A stretch of 64,000 bases of DNA, from assembly GCF_021397715.1 (NCBI RefSeq), contig NZ_CP090207.1, positions 1,426,001 to 1,490,000 of the forward strand, in the 5' to 3' direction. Source of the DNA: Pantoea agglomerans (GTDB taxonomy: Bacteria > Pseudomonadota > Gammaproteobacteria > Enterobacterales > Enterobacteriaceae). Below, one piece after another: positions 49,964 through 62,065 of the stretch (position 1 is the stretch's first letter; each line of letters begins with the position of its first letter). The notes under the pieces were generated by a model. The model ran no database searches, was not told the origin of the DNA, and was given only the letters and a program-made list of their open reading frames with translations. The position numbers were made by a program, and so were the translations under genes.

Positions 49964-52900
49964 TTATTGCTGCTGCGCTGTGACCTGCGGATGTTTTTTA
50001 CGCCGCAATTTATCCATCATCAAATAGACCACCGGCGTGGTGTAGAGCGTCAGCAACTGGCTCATCACCAGGCCACCGGCAATGGTAATGCCGAGCGGCT
50101 GGCGCAATTCCGCGCCGTCACCGCTGGTCAGCACCAGCGGCAGCGCGCCAAACAGCGCCGCCAGCGTGGTCATCAGAATCGGCCGGAAGCGCAGCAGACA
50201 GGCCTGAAAAATCGCTTCGTGCGCGCTGAGCTGGCCGTTGCGCTGTGCCTCAAGGGCGAAATCTACCATCATGATAGCGTTCTTTTTCACGATGCCGATC
50301 AGCAGCAAAATCCCGATTAGCGCAATCAGGCTGAACGGGGTATCGAACAGTTCCAGCGCCAGCAGCGCGCCGACACCAGCCGATGGCAGCGTCGACAGGA
50401 TGGTCAGCGGATGAACATAGCTCTCATAGAGAATCCCCAGCACGATATAGACCGCGCCAATCGCCGCCAGCATCAGCCAGAGCTGGCTGCTCTGCGACTG
50501 CTGAAACACCTGAGCGGTACCGGCAAAGCTGCCGCGCACGCTGGAGGGGACGCCGAGTGCGGTCATGGTGCGATCGATCGCTTCAGACGCCTGCGACAGC
50601 GACACCCCTTCCGGCAGGTTAAACGAGATGGTCGACGCCGCCGAAAGCCCTTCATGGTTAACCGACAGCGGGGCGTTGGCTGGCTGCCACTTTGCAAACC
50701 ACGACAGCGGAATCGCCTTGCCTTCGCTGTTGATAACAAACATCTGCGACAGAGCGCTGATGTCCTGGGTGTAGCGCGGATCGACCTCCATTACCACTTT
50801 GTACTGATTCAGCGGCTGATAGATGGTGGAGATCTGACGCTGACCAAAAGCGTTGTTTAGCAGGGCGTTAGCGTCAGAGACGCTGATGCCAAGCCGTGCC
50901 ATGCTTTCACGATCGTAGCTCAGGTCCATCTCACTGCCTTTATCCTGCTGATCGGAGTTGACGTCCGCCAGCTGCGGCAGGGCGGCGAACGCCTGACGGA
51001 TTTTGGGCTCCCAGGTTCGCAGATCATTGAGATCGTCCGACAGCAGCGAATACTGATAGCTGGCATTCGACTCGCGTCCGCCGACGCGCAGATCCTGCAC
51101 GGCATTCAGGTAGAGGTTAGCGCCTGGCTCCTTCGCCAGTTTGATCCGCAGGCGGGCGATCACCTCCTGTGCGCTCTCTTTACGCTCGGAGAGCGGTTTG
51201 AGCGAGATAAACATCGAGCCGCTGTTGGTACGCATCCCGCCGGTAAAGCCGACCACGCTTTCGACCGCCGGATCGGCACCGACGATCTCCATGAAATCCT
51301 GCAGCTTGCTGCGCATCGCCTGGAACGAAATGCTCTGATCTGCCGAGATAAAGCCGGAGAGCCGGCCGGTATCCTGTTCGGGCATAAAGGTTTTCGGGAT
51401 GCTGATAAACAGCCAGACGGTCAGGCCGATGGTGGCTAAAAACAGCAGCAATACCCAGCGGGCATGGTTCAGCACCACGCGCAGCGATCGGCCATAGCCC
51501 TGCTGGATGGCCAGCAGCAGCCGGCCTGAGCCATGCCGCCGTGGCTGGCTGCCCGGCACCGTGGGTTTCAGCAGATACGCACACATCATCGGCGTCAGGG
51601 TGACCGAGATAAACAGCGAAATCACGATCGCGACCGACAGGGTGATAGCAAACTCGGCGAAGAAGCGGCCAATCAGCCCGCCAATCATCAGCAGCGGCAG
51701 GAAGACCGCAATCAGCGACAGACTCATCGACAGCACGGTGAAGCCGACTTCCCGCACCCCTTTCAGCGCCGCGGCCAGCGGTTTCATTCCCGCCTCGACG
51801 TGGCGGGCAATGTTCTCCAGCACCACAATCGCGTCATCCACCACAAAGCCGGTGGCGATGGTCAGCGCCATCAGCGACAGATTATTCAGGCTGAAGCCGC
51901 ACAGGTACATCGCGGCGAAGGTGCCAATCAGCGAAACCGGCACCGCAACCGCCGGGATCAGCGTGGCGCGACCGGAACGCAAAAAGGCGAACACCACCAG
52001 GATCACCAGCGCGACGGCAATCACCAGCGACTGCTCCACTTCATGCAGTGAAGCGCGAATGGTTGGCGAGCGATCCTGCGCAATCTGCAGATCGATAGCG
52101 GCCGGGATCACCTCATGCAGCAGCGGCAGTTCGGCGCGAATGCGATCGACGGTATCGATGACGTTGGCTTCAGGGGTTTTGCGAATCAGCAGCAGCACCG
52201 CCGGTTTACCGCGCGACATCCCGGCGTTGCGCACGTCCTGAACCGAGTCCTCAACCGTGGCAACGTCCGACAGCCTGACCGCCGCGCCGTTGTTGTAGTG
52301 CACGATCAGCGGCTGATACTCACTGGCGGTCTGCAGCGCGTCATTGGTACGCAGCTGCCAGCGCTGCTGCGAATCATCCAGTGCGCCCTGCGGCCGCCGC
52401 TGGTTGGCATTGCTGATGGCGGTGCGCACCGCATCCAGCGACACGCCCTGATTAAACAGCGCCTGCGGATTCAGCGCCACACGCACCGCAGGCAGCGAAC
52501 TGCCGCCCACCGTGACGTCGCCCACGCCCTCAATCTGTGACAGCTTCTGCGCCAGCTGGGTCGAGGCGTAGTCATACAGCTGACCCGGATTGTAACTATC
52601 CGAGGTCAGCGTCATGATCATGATCGGCGCATCCGAAGGGTTCACTTTGCGATAGGTCGGGCGCGACGGCATCCCGGTCGGCAGCAGGCTCTGCGCGGCA
52701 TTAATCGCCGCCTGCACATCACGCGCTGCGCCATTGATGTCGCGATCAAAATCGAACACCAGGATAATGCGGGTACTGCCCAGCGAGCTGGTAGAGGTCA
52801 TTTCACTGACCCCGGCGATGCGGCCCAGCGAACGCTCCAGCGGCGTGGCGACCGACGAGGCCATGATCTCCGGCGCGGCACCGGGCAGGGAAGCCGAGAT

Positions 52901-53038
52901 GACGATGACCGGGAAATCGACCTGCGGCAGCGGGGCGACCGGCAGCAGGCGAAAGCCCAGGATCCCGGCCAGCGCAATCGCCAGCGTCAGCAGAGTGGTG
53001 GCGACCGGCCGATGGATAAACAGCGCAAAGAACTTCAC
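49964..53038 (-). CDS. mdtC: RND multidrug efflux subunit MdtC
   Basis: 1024 residues (E. coli 1025). A 12-helix RND pump with two large periplasmic loops. It forms a hetero-trimer with MdtB and works with MdtA and TolC to export novobiocin, bile salts and similar compounds. Seen: N-terminal [18 protein letters not shown], helix-4 proton relay [14 protein letters not shown] and the C-terminal [19 protein letters not shown]. The start overlaps the mdtB stop by four bases. Confidence 0.97.
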   Translation of the reverse strand: MKFFALFIHRPVATTLLTLAIALAGILGFRLLPVAPLPQVDFPVIVISASLPGAAPEIMASSVATPLERSLGRIAGVSEMTSTSSLGSTRIILVFDFDRDINGAARDVQAAINAAQSLLPTGMPSRPTYRKVNPSDAPIMIMTLTSDSYNPGQLYDYASTQLAQKLSQIEGVGDVTVGGSSLPAVRVALNPQALFNQGVSLDAVRTAISNANQRRPQGALDDSQQRWQLRTNDALQTASEYQPLIVHYNNGAAVRLSDVATVEDSVQDVRNAGMSRGKPAVLLLIRKTPEANVIDTVDRIRAELPLLHEVIPAAIDLQIAQDRSPTIRASLHEVEQSLVIAVALVILVVFAFLRSGRATLIPAVAVPVSLIGTFAAMYLCGFSLNNLSLMALTIATGFVVDDAIVVLENIARHVEAGMKPLAAALKGVREVGFTVLSMSLSLIAVFLPLLMIGGLIGRFFAEFAITLSVAIVISLFISVTLTPMMCAYLLKPTVPGSQPRRHGSGRLLLAIQQGYGRSLRVVLNHARWVLLLFLATIGLTVWLFISIPKTFMPEQDTGRLSGFISADQSISFQAMRSKLQDFMEIVGADPAVESVVGFTGGMRTNSGSMFISLKPLSERKESAQEVIARLRIKLAKEPGANLYLNAVQDLRVGGRESNASYQYSLLSDDLNDLRTWEPKIRQAFAALPQLADVNSDQQDKGSEMDLSYDRESMARLGISVSDANALLNNAFGQRQISTIYQPLNQYKVVMEVDPRYTQDISALSQMFVINSEGKAIPLSWFAKWQPANAPLSVNHEGLSAASTISFNLPEGVSLSQASEAIDRTMTALGVPSSVRGSFAGTAQVFQQSQSSQLWLMLAAIGAVYIVLGILYESYVHPLTILSTLPSAGVGALLALELFDTPFSLIALIGILLLIGIVKKNAIMMVDFALEAQRNGQLSAHEAIFQACLLRFRPILMTTLAALFGALPLVLTSGDGAELRQPLGITIAGGLVMSQLLTLYTTPVVYLMMDKLRRKKHPQVTAQQQ

Positions 53039-56000
53039 TCTGCGGCCTCCGTGCGGCCGAAGCGACGACGGGTTGCCAGCGCCAGTCGATCAAACAGCAG
53101 ATAGATCACCGGCGTGGTAAACAGGGTCAGAACCTGACTGACAATCAGCCCGCCGACCATCGCAATCCCCAGCGGGTGACGCAGTTCCGCGCCGACGCCG
53201 GTACTGAGCATCAGCGGTAATGCGCCCAGCAGCGCGGCCAGAGTCGTCATCAGAATCGGCCGGAAACGCAGCAGACAGGCCTGATAGATGGCGTCGTAAG
53301 GCTGCATACCCTGTTCACGTTCGGCCGCCAGCGCGAAGTCGATCATCATGATGGCATTCTTTTTCACGATACCGATCAGCAGAATGATGCCGATGATCGC
53401 CACAATATCCAGCTCGTTGCCGCTGAGCATCAGCGCCAGCAGCGCGCCGACGCCAGCGGTCGGCAGCGTCGACAGGATAGTGATCGGATGGATAAAGCTC
53501 TCATACAGCACCCCGAGCACGATGTACATCGCCACGATGGCCGCCACAATCAGCCAGACGGTGCTGCTCAGCGCGGCTTCAAACGCCAGCGTGCTGCCCT
53601 GGAACTGGGTCATCATGTCGGCCGGCATACCGAGCTGCGCTTCCGCCTGCGACACCGCTTTAACCGCATCCTCCAGCGAATAGCCGTCAGCCACGTTGAA
53701 CGAGAAGGTGGCCGACGGGAACTGATCGAGATGGTTAATGCTGAGCGGGGTATGGCGCTGCTCAATCCGGGCGATGGTGCTCAGCGGCACGCTGCCGCCG
53801 TCGCTGCTGGCCAGACGAATGCCGTCCAGACTTTGCAGGCCGGGCGTGGCGCGGTTGTCCTGCTCCAGCACCACGCGATACTGATTGGCCTGGGTATAAA
53901 TGGTGGAGATCAGTCGCTGACCAAAGGCGTTATACAGCGCGTTATCCACGTCAGCCATACTGATGCCCAGCCGGCTGGCGCTGGCGCGATCAACATTGAT
54001 ATAGGCTTCCAGCCCCTGATCCTGCCAGTCGCTGCTGACGTCCCGCAGCTGCGGCAGGGTGTTGAGCTCGGCCAGCAGCGCCGGCACCCAGGTAGAGAGC
54101 GACGCCAGCGAGCCCGACTGCAGCGTAAACTGATAGGGCGTGCGGCTCGCCTGGGTATCGATGGTGAGATCCTGCACCGCCTGCAGCCATAACTGCACGC
54201 CCGGAATCTGGCTTACCTGCTGCTGCAGCCGTTGCTGAATCACCGGAATACGATCTTCACGCTGGTCGAGCGGCTTGAGGTTGATTTGCAGGCGGGCGCT
54301 GTTCAGCGCGGCGTTGGTGCCGTCGACGCCGACAAACGAGGTCATGCTCTGGACCGCCGGATCTTTCATGATAATCGAGGCGACGTCGCGGGTACGCTCG
54401 GCCATGCTGGCGTAGGAGACCGACTGCGGCGCCTGCAGCGTGCCCTGAATAATGCTGTTGTCCTGCTGCGGGAAGAAGCCTTTCGGGATCATCATCCACA
54501 GCATCAGCGTCAGCACCAGCGTGCCGAGCGCTACCGATAGCGTCAGCCACGGATGGCTGAGCACCCGGCGTAAACCACGGCCATAGACGGCGATAATGCG
54601 ATCAAACATCGCTTCACTGGCGCGCGAGAAACGGTTCTGTTTACGCAGCGACTCGGCGCTCAGCATCCGGGCACACATCATTGGCGTCAGGGTCAGTGAA
54701 ACCACCGCTGAAATCAGAATCGCCACCGCCAGCGTCACGGCAAATTCGCGGAACAGACGTCCGATTACATCGCCCATAAACAGCAGCGGGATTAATACCG
54801 CAATCAGCGAGAAGGTCAGAGAGATGATGGTAAAACCGATTTCGCCTGCGCCTTTCAGCGCCGCGGTCAGCGGTTTTTCCCCTTTTTCGATATAGCGGGA
54901 GATGTTCTCGATCACCACAATCGCGTCATCGACCACAAAGCCGGTGGCGATGGTCAGTGCCATCAGCGTCAGGTTGTTGATCGAGAAGCCGAGAAAATAC
55001 ATCGCCGCAAAGGTGCCGATCAGCGACAGCGGTACCGCCACCGCCGGGATCAGCGTGGCAGGCACATTGCGCAGAAACAGATAGATGATCATCACCACCA
55101 GCGCCATCGCCAGCATCAGCTCATACTGGGTATCGTTCACCGACGCGCGAATATTAGTGGTGCGATCGGTCAGCAGTTTAACGGAGACCGATTTTGGCAG
55201 CGCCGCCGTCAGCGCTGGCAGCATGGCGCGGATGTTATCGGCGGTGGCAATAATATTGGCACCCGGCTGACGCTGCACGTTGAGCACAATGGCGGCGTCG
55301 CGGTTGGCCCACGCACCCAGCCAGCTATTCTCCGCACCCTGCTCAATAGTGGCGACGTCACCCAGCCGCACCGGTGCGCCATTGTTGTAGCTGATGATCA
55401 GCTGACGGTAATCTTCTGCCGATTTCATCTGATCGTTGGCCGACAGGGTAATCGAGCGCGTTGGCCCATCCAGACTGCCTTTGGCCGAATTGACGTTAGC
55501 GTTACTGATGGCGGTGCGCACCGTCTCGCTGGTCAGGCCCAGCGCCGCCAGCGCCTGGGCATTCATTTTGACCCGCACTGCGGGCCGCTGACCGCCGGAC
55601 AAGGTCACCAGACCCACACCGCTGACCTGAGAAATTTTTTGTGCCACCCGGGTTTCCACCATGTCCTGTACCTGGGTCAGCGGCATACTGCTGGTGGTAA
55701 CGGCCAGCGTCATGATCGGCGGATCGGCCGGGTTCACTTTGCTGTAGACCGGCGGGTTAGGCAGATCGTTAGGCAGCAGGTTGGTGGCGGAGTTAATCGC
55801 CGCCTGCACTTCCTGTTCCGCCACGTCGAGCGGCAGGCTGAGCTGGAACTGCAGCGTTACCACCGATGCACCACCTGAACTCTGCGATGCCATCTGCTTC
55901 AGGCCCGACATCTGGCCGAACTGACGCTCCAGCGGTGCGGTAATCGACGAGGTGACGACATCCGGGCTGGCGCCGGGATAGAGCGTGACCACCTGAATCG

Positions 56001-56157
56001 TCGGGTAATCGACTTCCGGCAGCGCTGAGACCGGCAGGAAGCGGTACCCCAGCACGCCCGCCAGCAGAATGGCAATCATCAACAGCGTGGTGGCGACCGG
56101 ACGCAGAATAAACTGGCGTGACGGTCCACCGCTGTGATCGGGAGGCATCACCTGCAT
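53035..56157 (-). CDS. mdtB: RND multidrug efflux subunit MdtB
   Basis: 1040 residues, as in E. coli. It is the partner of MdtC in the inner-membrane pump. Seen: [26 protein letters not shown] at the start (split motif [15 protein letters not shown]), helix-4 [37 protein letters not shown] and a C-terminal tail ending [10 protein letters not shown]. The paralogy with mdtC is obvious throughout. It overlaps mdtA by one base and mdtC by four. Confidence 0.97.
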   Translation of the reverse strand: MQVMPPDHSGGPSRQFILRPVATTLLMIAILLAGVLGYRFLPVSALPEVDYPTIQVVTLYPGASPDVVTSSITAPLERQFGQMSGLKQMASQSSGGASVVTLQFQLSLPLDVAEQEVQAAINSATNLLPNDLPNPPVYSKVNPADPPIMTLAVTTSSMPLTQVQDMVETRVAQKISQVSGVGLVTLSGGQRPAVRVKMNAQALAALGLTSETVRTAISNANVNSAKGSLDGPTRSITLSANDQMKSAEDYRQLIISYNNGAPVRLGDVATIEQGAENSWLGAWANRDAAIVLNVQRQPGANIIATADNIRAMLPALTAALPKSVSVKLLTDRTTNIRASVNDTQYELMLAMALVVMIIYLFLRNVPATLIPAVAVPLSLIGTFAAMYFLGFSINNLTLMALTIATGFVVDDAIVVIENISRYIEKGEKPLTAALKGAGEIGFTIISLTFSLIAVLIPLLFMGDVIGRLFREFAVTLAVAILISAVVSLTLTPMMCARMLSAESLRKQNRFSRASEAMFDRIIAVYGRGLRRVLSHPWLTLSVALGTLVLTLMLWMMIPKGFFPQQDNSIIQGTLQAPQSVSYASMAERTRDVASIIMKDPAVQSMTSFVGVDGTNAALNSARLQINLKPLDQREDRIPVIQQRLQQQVSQIPGVQLWLQAVQDLTIDTQASRTPYQFTLQSGSLASLSTWVPALLAELNTLPQLRDVSSDWQDQGLEAYINVDRASASRLGISMADVDNALYNAFGQRLISTIYTQANQYRVVLEQDNRATPGLQSLDGIRLASSDGGSVPLSTIARIEQRHTPLSINHLDQFPSATFSFNVADGYSLEDAVKAVSQAEAQLGMPADMMTQFQGSTLAFEAALSSTVWLIVAAIVAMYIVLGVLYESFIHPITILSTLPTAGVGALLALMLSGNELDIVAIIGIILLIGIVKKNAIMMIDFALAAEREQGMQPYDAIYQACLLRFRPILMTTLAALLGALPLMLSTGVGAELRHPLGIAMVGGLIVSQVLTLFTTPVIYLLFDRLALATRRRFGRTEAAE

Positions 56158-57395
56158 TACTCACGCTCTCCTTTCGACGGCAGGGTCGCACGGCTGCTGC
56201 GCGGGGCGGTACTTTGCGGCGCGACAATCTCCACGGTTGCCCCTTCGGTCAGGCGATCCAGACCGTCAGTCACCACCCGCTCACCGGCTTCCAGACCGGC
56301 GCTGATCACCACTTTCTGGCTATCCTGCAGGCCAGCCATTACGCTTTTCTTACTGACTTTATTGTCACTGTTAACCACCCAGACGAAGTGGCCTTCATTG
56401 CCCATCTGTAGCGCAGCGGCCGGGATCACTATCGCATCCTGCAGCGTATTGACCTTCAGCCGAACGTTTACGAACTGATTCGGGAACAGCGCGTCGTCCT
56501 GGTTATCGAACCGCGCTTTGATTTTGATGGTGCCGGTGGTGACATCAATCTGGTTGTCGAGACTCAGCAGCTTACCGCTGGCAATCAGCGTCTGATTACT
56601 GCGATCCCAGGCTTCGACCTGCAGCGTTTCGCCGTTTTTCTGCGCCTTGAGAATCTGGCTGATGTTATTTTCGGCCAGCGTGAAGACCACGTCGATGGGA
56701 TGCGTCTGGGTGATCACCACAATGCCGGTGGTATCGCCGCTGGTGACGTAGTTGCCGACATCAACCTGCTTCAGGCCGACCCGACCAGCAATGGGCGCGG
56801 TGATGCGGCTGTAGGTCAGATTAAGCTGGGCGCTGGCGACGCTGCCTTCATCGGCCTTCAGGGTGCCGAGGGTTTCGCTCACCAGCGAGCGCTGAGTGTC
56901 CAGCTCCTGTTGTGACACCAGCGAACTTTTCGCCAGTTTTTCGAAACGCGCCAGGTCGCGCCGGGCATTCGCCAGCGTGGCCTGATCTTTTGCCAGCTGC
57001 CCCTGCGCCTGGGTTAATGCGACCTGATACGGGCGCGGATCGACTTCCGCCAGCAATTCCCCGGCTTTGACCTGCTGACCTTCGGTAAAGTGAATCGCCA
57101 CCAGATCGCCATTCACCCGGCTACGTACCGTGGCGGTATTGGCCGCGGTCACGGTGCCTAATCCGCTCAGATATTGCGGCACGCTCTGGCGAGTGGCGCT
57201 GGCCGCCTGGACCGGGGCCAGCGGACGGCGCGCGCCCTCAGCGCCACTTTTGCCGCGGGGTGCCTGACCTTTTGTCTGGCTATCGCTTTGCGGTTTAGCA
57301 GCGTGTTGCTGCCAGCCGTAATAACCGCCCACGGCGGCGATAATCACCACCAGCACAATCAGGCTCTTTTTCATAACAGGATGTCGGGTGCTCAT
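56157..57395 (-). CDS. mdtA: Membrane fusion protein MdtA
   Basis: 412 residues. Periplasmic adaptor that links MdtBC to TolC. An N-terminal signal anchor ([19 protein letters not shown]), the lipoyl/barrel-sandwich segments around [30 protein letters not shown], a helical hairpin rich in [18 protein letters not shown], and the beta-barrel [12 protein letters not shown] can be seen. Start could be at 57395 or seven codons in; neither has an ideal ribosome site. First gene of mdtABCD-baeSR, divergent from an aldo/keto reductase. Confidence 0.95.
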   Translation of the reverse strand: MSTRHPVMKKSLIVLVVIIAAVGGYYGWQQHAAKPQSDSQTKGQAPRGKSGAEGARRPLAPVQAASATRQSVPQYLSGLGTVTAANTATVRSRVNGDLVAIHFTEGQQVKAGELLAEVDPRPYQVALTQAQGQLAKDQATLANARRDLARFEKLAKSSLVSQQELDTQRSLVSETLGTLKADEGSVASAQLNLTYSRITAPIAGRVGLKQVDVGNYVTSGDTTGIVVITQTHPIDVVFTLAENNISQILKAQKNGETLQVEAWDRSNQTLIASGKLLSLDNQIDVTTGTIKIKARFDNQDDALFPNQFVNVRLKVNTLQDAIVIPAAALQMGNEGHFVWVVNSDNKVSKKSVMAGLQDSQKVVISAGLEAGERVVTDGLDRLTEGATVEIVAPQSTAPRSSRATLPSKGERE

Positions 57396-57635
57396 TATTT
57401 TTCATGCTCTCCAGCAGTGACGTAGTCCCAGGCGCAGGCAGCAAACGGTGAGCCTGCAAACGACAGATTGTAGTCGCCTCTGACGGGCAAAAGTTGAAGG
57501 AAATAAGGATATCTGTCCGGGCGGGGTCATTATGCCTGTTCTGACATTAATCTCACCTCAATCGTCATAAAGGCGTTAATACGCTTTGCTATGCTCAGTA
57601 ACAGACCGTTTCGATACACCACTAAGGAGCAGATA

Positions 57636-58595
57636 ATGAGTCAGAATGAGACCCGACAGTTGGGCGACAGTGGCATTTCGGTACCGCGACTGACGTTTGG
57701 CGGCAACGTGTTTGGCTGGACCGTGGATCGGCCCACCTCGTTTTCGTTGCTGGACGCGCTGGTGGAAAAAGGGCTGTGGTTTATCGATACCGCCGATGTT
57801 TACTCACGCTGGGCGCCGGGAAATAAAGGCGGCGAATCAGAAACCCTTATCGGCGAATGGCTGAAGAAAAGCGGCAAGCGCGACAGTATCGTCCTGGCGA
57901 CCAAGGTCGGGATGGAGCTTTCGCCGGAGAAAACCGGGCTGAAACCGCAATATATTCGTCAGGCGGTCGAAGACTCACTGCGGCGGTTGCAGACCGATTA
58001 TATCGATCTCTACCAGGCGCACCGCGACGATCAGGACACGCCGCTGGCCGAAACCCTGAGCGCCTTTGACAGCCTGATCAAAGAGGGCAAAGTGCGGGCC
58101 ATCGGGGCGTCTAACTACAGCGCGGCGCGATTGCAGCAGGCACTGGAGATCAGCGAGGCGGAAGGGCTGGCGCGTTATGAAACCCTGCAGCCGGAATACA
58201 ACCTCTACGATCGTCAGCCCTACGAGTCGGAACTGGAGCCGGTGGTCACGCATCATGGTCTGGGAGTGATTAACTACTACTCGCTCGCCAGCGGCTTCCT
58301 GAGCGGCAAATACCGCCAGCCAGCGGATGCCAGCAAAAGTCAGCGCGGCCAGGGCGTAGTGGAAAAATATCTCAACCCGCGTGGCCTGAAGATCCTGGCG
58401 GCGCTGGATGCGATCAGCGAAGCGCATCAGGTTTCTCCGACCCAGGTGGCACTGGCCTGGCAGATTGCCCGTCCCAGCATCACCGCACCGATTGTCAGCG
58501 CCACCTCGCTGGCCCAGCTCGACGATCTGGTCGGGGCGACCCGGCTGACCCTGACGCCAGAACAGATTGAACAACTGTCACAGGCCAGTCGCTGA
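57636..58595 (+). CDS. Aldo/keto reductase
   Basis: 319 residues from ATG 57636 with AAGGAG eight bases upstream; the frame is open 15 codons earlier. An NADPH-dependent TIM-barrel reductase. The AKR tetrad is Asp51, Tyr56, Lys90 and His129 (DTADVY, ATKVG, QAHRDD), followed by GASNYSAARLQQA. Substrate is not predictable. It is divergent from mdtA, and a hairpin terminator follows at 58600-58625. It has no counterpart at this place in E. coli. Confidence 0.9.
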   Translation: MSQNETRQLGDSGISVPRLTFGGNVFGWTVDRPTSFSLLDALVEKGLWFIDTADVYSRWAPGNKGGESETLIGEWLKKSGKRDSIVLATKVGMELSPEKTGLKPQYIRQAVEDSLRRLQTDYIDLYQAHRDDQDTPLAETLSAFDSLIKEGKVRAIGASNYSAARLQQALEISEAEGLARYETLQPEYNLYDRQPYESELEPVVTHHGLGVINYYSLASGFLSGKYRQPADASKSQRGQGVVEKYLNPRGLKILAALDAISEAHQVSPTQVALAWQIARPSITAPIVSATSLAQLDDLVGATRLTLTPEQIEQLSQASR

Positions 58596-58599
58596 CAGA

Positions 58600-58625
58600 A
58601 CGGGGCCGCTGCGCCCCGTTTCGCC
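58600..58625 (+). terminator. Terminator of the aldo/keto reductase gene
   Basis: ACGGGGC (58600-58606) pairs with GCCCCGT (58613-58619), followed by TTCGCCTT, five bases after the stop. Confidence 0.7.
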
Positions 58626-58802
58626 TTACTCTTCTTACGCTTCGCCTCTTCTGTCGAAAGAGTAACCACACTGCGATCCAGCTCACACTTGCACGAATAA
58701 ACTGCCCGGTTGACGAATCGTGCGCACGTATTTACAAAAATTGAACTTTCCTCAGCACTATTCTCTGCGGGTCATTCCCCCGTAACTCACATAAGAATAA
58801 GC

Positions 58803-60149
58803 ATGATGAAAAACAAACAAGCAGAACAGCGTTTTCCGCTGCGCCGTGTGGCAACCGGCACCCTGATTCTGGCGATGTTAACCGGCCAGGCGATGGCCGC
58901 TGACGCGCTGAGTCCTGATTCAGAGTGGATGTTTGGTGACTGGGGCGGTTACCGAACGCAGCTGCAGAACGATGGCATTAAATTTGACGTCAATTACACC
59001 ATGGAAAGCGCCGCCAACCTGGGCGGCGGTGCCGATACCAATACCACCATGCGTTACAGCGATCAGTGGTCCTTCGGCACCAATTTCGATCTGGAAAAAC
59101 TGCTGGACTGGCAGGATGCGGAATTTCAGATGACCATCACCAACCGTGACGGGCAGAACCTGTCGGAGCAGGTGGCGGACAAGCGCACCGGAATGCTCTC
59201 GTCGGTGCAGGAGGTCTATGGTCGCGGTCAGACCTGGCGTCTGACTCAGTTCTGGTTGCGGAAAGGGCTGTTTAACGATGTGGTCGATCTGAAAGCGGGT
59301 CGGGTCACGGTCGGTGAAGACTTTGATAACTTCGACGGCAACCTGTTCCAGAACCTGGCGCTGGGTAGCGGCCAGGCCGGTAACTGGCGTGGCGATCGCT
59401 GGTTTAACTGGCCGGTTTCTCAGTGGGGCGGCCGAATCAAATTCAATATCACCCCTGAAGTTTTCTTCCAGGTGGGATTCTATAACCAGAACCGGGCAAA
59501 CTACGATCGCGGCGATGGCTTCCGTCTCGATACCAGCAATTCTGAAGGTAATCTGGTGCCGGTCGAACTGGGCTGGAAACCGACGCTCGGCGCGCAAAAA
59601 CTGCCGGGTAACTACCGCATCGGGTATTACTACTCGTCAGCCAATGGCGATGTCTATGGCAGCTGGCGCAACGGTGCCTATCAGGACCAGGATCACGCCT
59701 ACGGCGGCTACCTGCTGTTACAGCAACAGCTGACGGCGCAGGATGGCGATGTGAATCGCGGTCTTGGCGTGCGGGTTCAGGCGGTGATGAACGATCACAA
59801 AACCTCAAAAACCGACAACTATCAGTCGATCGCCTTTACCTGGAAAGGGCCGTTTGATGCGCGTCCTGACGATGAGATTGGCGTCGGTGCGGCACGCATT
59901 CACGTCAACAGCGACTACACCCGTTCGCTGCGTCAGCAGAATGAGGCCAACGGCGAAAGCCGTTTTGACAGCCCGACCTATCTGCCGATTCAGGATGGCT
60001 CAGAATATAACTACGAGGTCTATTACAACGCGAAAGTGACCAACTGGATGTCACTGCGCCCGAACCTGCAATATGTGGTTGCGCCTGGCGCGGTCAGCGA
60101 AGTAAAAGATGCGTTTATCGGCGGCATCAGCGCCAATATCGCGTTCTGA
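58803..60149 (+). CDS. OprB-family carbohydrate-selective porin
   Basis: 448 residues from ATG 58803 (the next codon is also ATG). A signal peptide with cleavage after GQAMA (about residue 33) is followed by DWGGYRTQLQNDGIKFDVNYT, the usual opening of mature OprB proteins. Alternating beta-strand pattern and a terminal phenylalanine (ANIAF) mark an outer-membrane barrel. Other typical blocks: FWLRKGLFNDVVDLKAGRV and NWPVSQWGGRIKF. It should admit glucose or related sugars. It is a single gene with no transport partner beside it. An inverted pair GCACGA/TCGTGC lies in its promoter region near 58690-58720. Confidence 0.9.
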   Translation: MMKNKQAEQRFPLRRVATGTLILAMLTGQAMAADALSPDSEWMFGDWGGYRTQLQNDGIKFDVNYTMESAANLGGGADTNTTMRYSDQWSFGTNFDLEKLLDWQDAEFQMTITNRDGQNLSEQVADKRTGMLSSVQEVYGRGQTWRLTQFWLRKGLFNDVVDLKAGRVTVGEDFDNFDGNLFQNLALGSGQAGNWRGDRWFNWPVSQWGGRIKFNITPEVFFQVGFYNQNRANYDRGDGFRLDTSNSEGNLVPVELGWKPTLGAQKLPGNYRIGYYYSSANGDVYGSWRNGAYQDQDHAYGGYLLLQQQLTAQDGDVNRGLGVRVQAVMNDHKTSKTDNYQSIAFTWKGPFDARPDDEIGVGAARIHVNSDYTRSLRQQNEANGESRFDSPTYLPIQDGSEYNYEVYYNAKVTNWMSLRPNLQYVVAPGAVSEVKDAFIGGISANIAF

Positions 60150-60160
60150 TCCTGAGTTAA

Positions 60161-60182
60161 AACGGCACAGGGAAGTGCCGTT
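60161..60182 (+). terminator. Hairpin after the OprB porin gene
   Basis: AACGGCAC-AGGGAA-GTGCCGTT is a perfect 8-bp stem starting 12 bases after the stop, without a T-tract. Confidence 0.6.
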
Positions 60183-60248
60183 GAAATTGCTCCCTGAGCG
60201 TGCTCGTCGTTATCCGCAAATAAAACGGCATTCACGGGTGTAGCTCGT

Positions 60249-60591
60249 CAGTTAAGCAGCAGGTGATAACGCAGTCTGGTGCCGCTCAGGGGCTGGCGGT
60301 CCTCGCGCCGCTGCGCGGTACCTTCACTTCATTCGTCTGCCTGACGGACCGCCGGGGATGGCACATCCTGTGCCGCCCCGCCTTTCGCCCGCGTCCTGCG
60401 GACTCTCCTGGCCAATGTTCAGCGCTGCGGATTGCCTGCCCCTGATCGGCCCCAGCCTGCTCTGAAACTTCAGTGCGTGTTGTTAAAAAGGGCAGCAGCA
60501 GAGGTGCTCTGGCCCGCACGCCTGCACGCCTGCTTACAAAAAAAGCTGCCACGTCTGACCGTGACAGCCTTTGCACATTTAACCTTAACTG
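60249..60591 (+). repeat. Dispersed intergenic repeat, copy D, with inverted ends
   Basis: The gap between the porin gene and yegD has no gene. Its core (60257-60490) matches the reverse complement of 516-748. The copy is bracketed by CAGTTAAG (60249-60256) and CTTAACTG (60584-60591), which are inverted repeats. The right end plus ATCGGCAT is identical for 16 bases to 753-768 in copy A. A CGGCA/TGCCG stem with T7 follows (60594-60623). Confidence 0.8.
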
Positions 60592-60637
60592 ATCGGCATG
60601 ACACTCACAGGTGCCGTTTTTTTATTGCAGATCAAGG

Positions 60638-61990
60638 TTAACGGAACATCACTTCTGCCCAGCGGGCCAGTCCTGCGGTTACCGAGGCGAAATCATCGCC
60701 GCCGGCAATCGGGGTATCAGGCAGCGCCTGCTGCAGTGCTGCACGCAGCAGCGGCGAGCGCGCACTGCCGCCGGTCAGGTAGACCACATCTGGCTTGATC
60801 TGGCTGGTGGCTCGCGCCAGCTGAACCTGCTCAAGAATTTTCTCCAGCGGCTGATTAATGGCCTCCTGCAACAGGTTGACGCTGATATCCGCCTGCAGCG
60901 TCGCCGCGACAAAGTCGAGGGATGCCGCGTGCTGCGCGCTGTCCGACAGGGCGATTTTGCTCTCTTCAGCCGCCCGAACCAGCCGATAACTCAGTTTCTG
61001 CTGCCACACTTTCAGCAGGCGCGCCACCACGTCACTCTGCTCGGCGTCGCGCACCAGATCGCGCAGCAACTTACCGCAGGCGGCGCTGTAAAACTCGCTC
61101 TGCGCCGGAACATCGTTAATCGCCACCGCATTCCACCACGGCAGGGCAGGCAGGGCGATGCCTTTCTGAGTATTGCCGCCGAGGCCGAGCAGCGGCATCA
61201 GGGTTTTAAACGCCAGCATAATATCGAGATCGTTACCGCCAACGCGGCAACCGCTGTGGCCCAGCAGGCTTTCGCGGCGATCGGCTTTGTCACGCCACTG
61301 CGGGCCCATCAGTAACATCGAACAGTCGGTGGTCCCGCCGCCGATATCGACCACCAGCACCCGGGTTTCCTGCTGCAGGGTGGCTTCAAAATCGAGACCG
61401 GCCGCTACCGGCTCAAACTGAAACTCCACGTCGCGGAAGCCGGCCCGCTGCGCGGCACGCAGTAAAATGCCCTGCGCCTGCTGGTTGGCCTCTTCACTGC
61501 CTAAGCCCTGGAAGTTAATCGGACGGCCAATCACCGCCTGATCGATCGGCTGATCGAGCTGGCTTTCGCCCTGCTGACGGATGTGCAGCATCATGGCGCA
61601 GACCAGATCTTCAAACAGGGCGATCTGCTGCGGCTTCAGGCCGCTGGCACCGAGAAAGGATTTAGGGGATTTTACGAACCAGACATCTTCGGGATCGACC
61701 ATGTAGTGCTGCAGGGCGGTCAGGCCGAACTGCACACTGTTGGGCAGCACGTCGATATCTTCTTCGCGGTTGAAACGCAGCGCGCGCTGCAGCAGGGCGG
61801 TGGTTTCACTGTCGGGCGTGGGCACCTGATGATGGCGATAGAGCCATTCGCTGACGGACTCACGGGTCGGCGCACAGATCATCGACGGCAGCAGGCGCTG
61901 GCCGTTTTCCAGCGTTAACAGACGCGGCGCGCCATTTTCACTGACGGCTATCGAACAGTTAGCCGTGCCGTAATCGAATCCTATGAACAT
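60638..61990 (-). CDS. yegD: Hsp70-like chaperone family protein YegD
   Basis: 450 residues from MFIGFDYGTANCS, the length of E. coli YegD; four extra codons upstream are open but unneeded. An actin/Hsp70-type ATPase: phosphate-1 motif FDYGTANCS, phosphate-2 VVDIGGGTTDCS and adenosine motif YLTGGSARSP. There is no Hsp70-type C-terminal substrate domain of normal size, so client binding is unclear. In E. coli it also lies close to yegE and mdtA. Confidence 0.94.
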   Translation of the reverse strand: MFIGFDYGTANCSIAVSENGAPRLLTLENGQRLLPSMICAPTRESVSEWLYRHHQVPTPDSETTALLQRALRFNREEDIDVLPNSVQFGLTALQHYMVDPEDVWFVKSPKSFLGASGLKPQQIALFEDLVCAMMLHIRQQGESQLDQPIDQAVIGRPINFQGLGSEEANQQAQGILLRAAQRAGFRDVEFQFEPVAAGLDFEATLQQETRVLVVDIGGGTTDCSMLLMGPQWRDKADRRESLLGHSGCRVGGNDLDIMLAFKTLMPLLGLGGNTQKGIALPALPWWNAVAINDVPAQSEFYSAACGKLLRDLVRDAEQSDVVARLLKVWQQKLSYRLVRAAEESKIALSDSAQHAASLDFVAATLQADISVNLLQEAINQPLEKILEQVQLARATSQIKPDVVYLTGGSARSPLLRAALQQALPDTPIAGGDDFASVTAGLARWAEVMFR

Positions 61991-62065
61991 TTTCGCCCCC
62001 ATGCCGGAAAAAAGGGGGCGACTTTAACGCAGCTTTAACAGGGTAGCAAGCGCTCAGCGGCGGAT

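Noticed and set aside
57470-57520. Possible BaeR box upstream of mdtA
   Set aside because: The best match on the minus strand (TTTCCTTCAACTTTTGCC) agrees with the recalled E. coli consensus at only about 12 of 18 positions, which is too weak to call.
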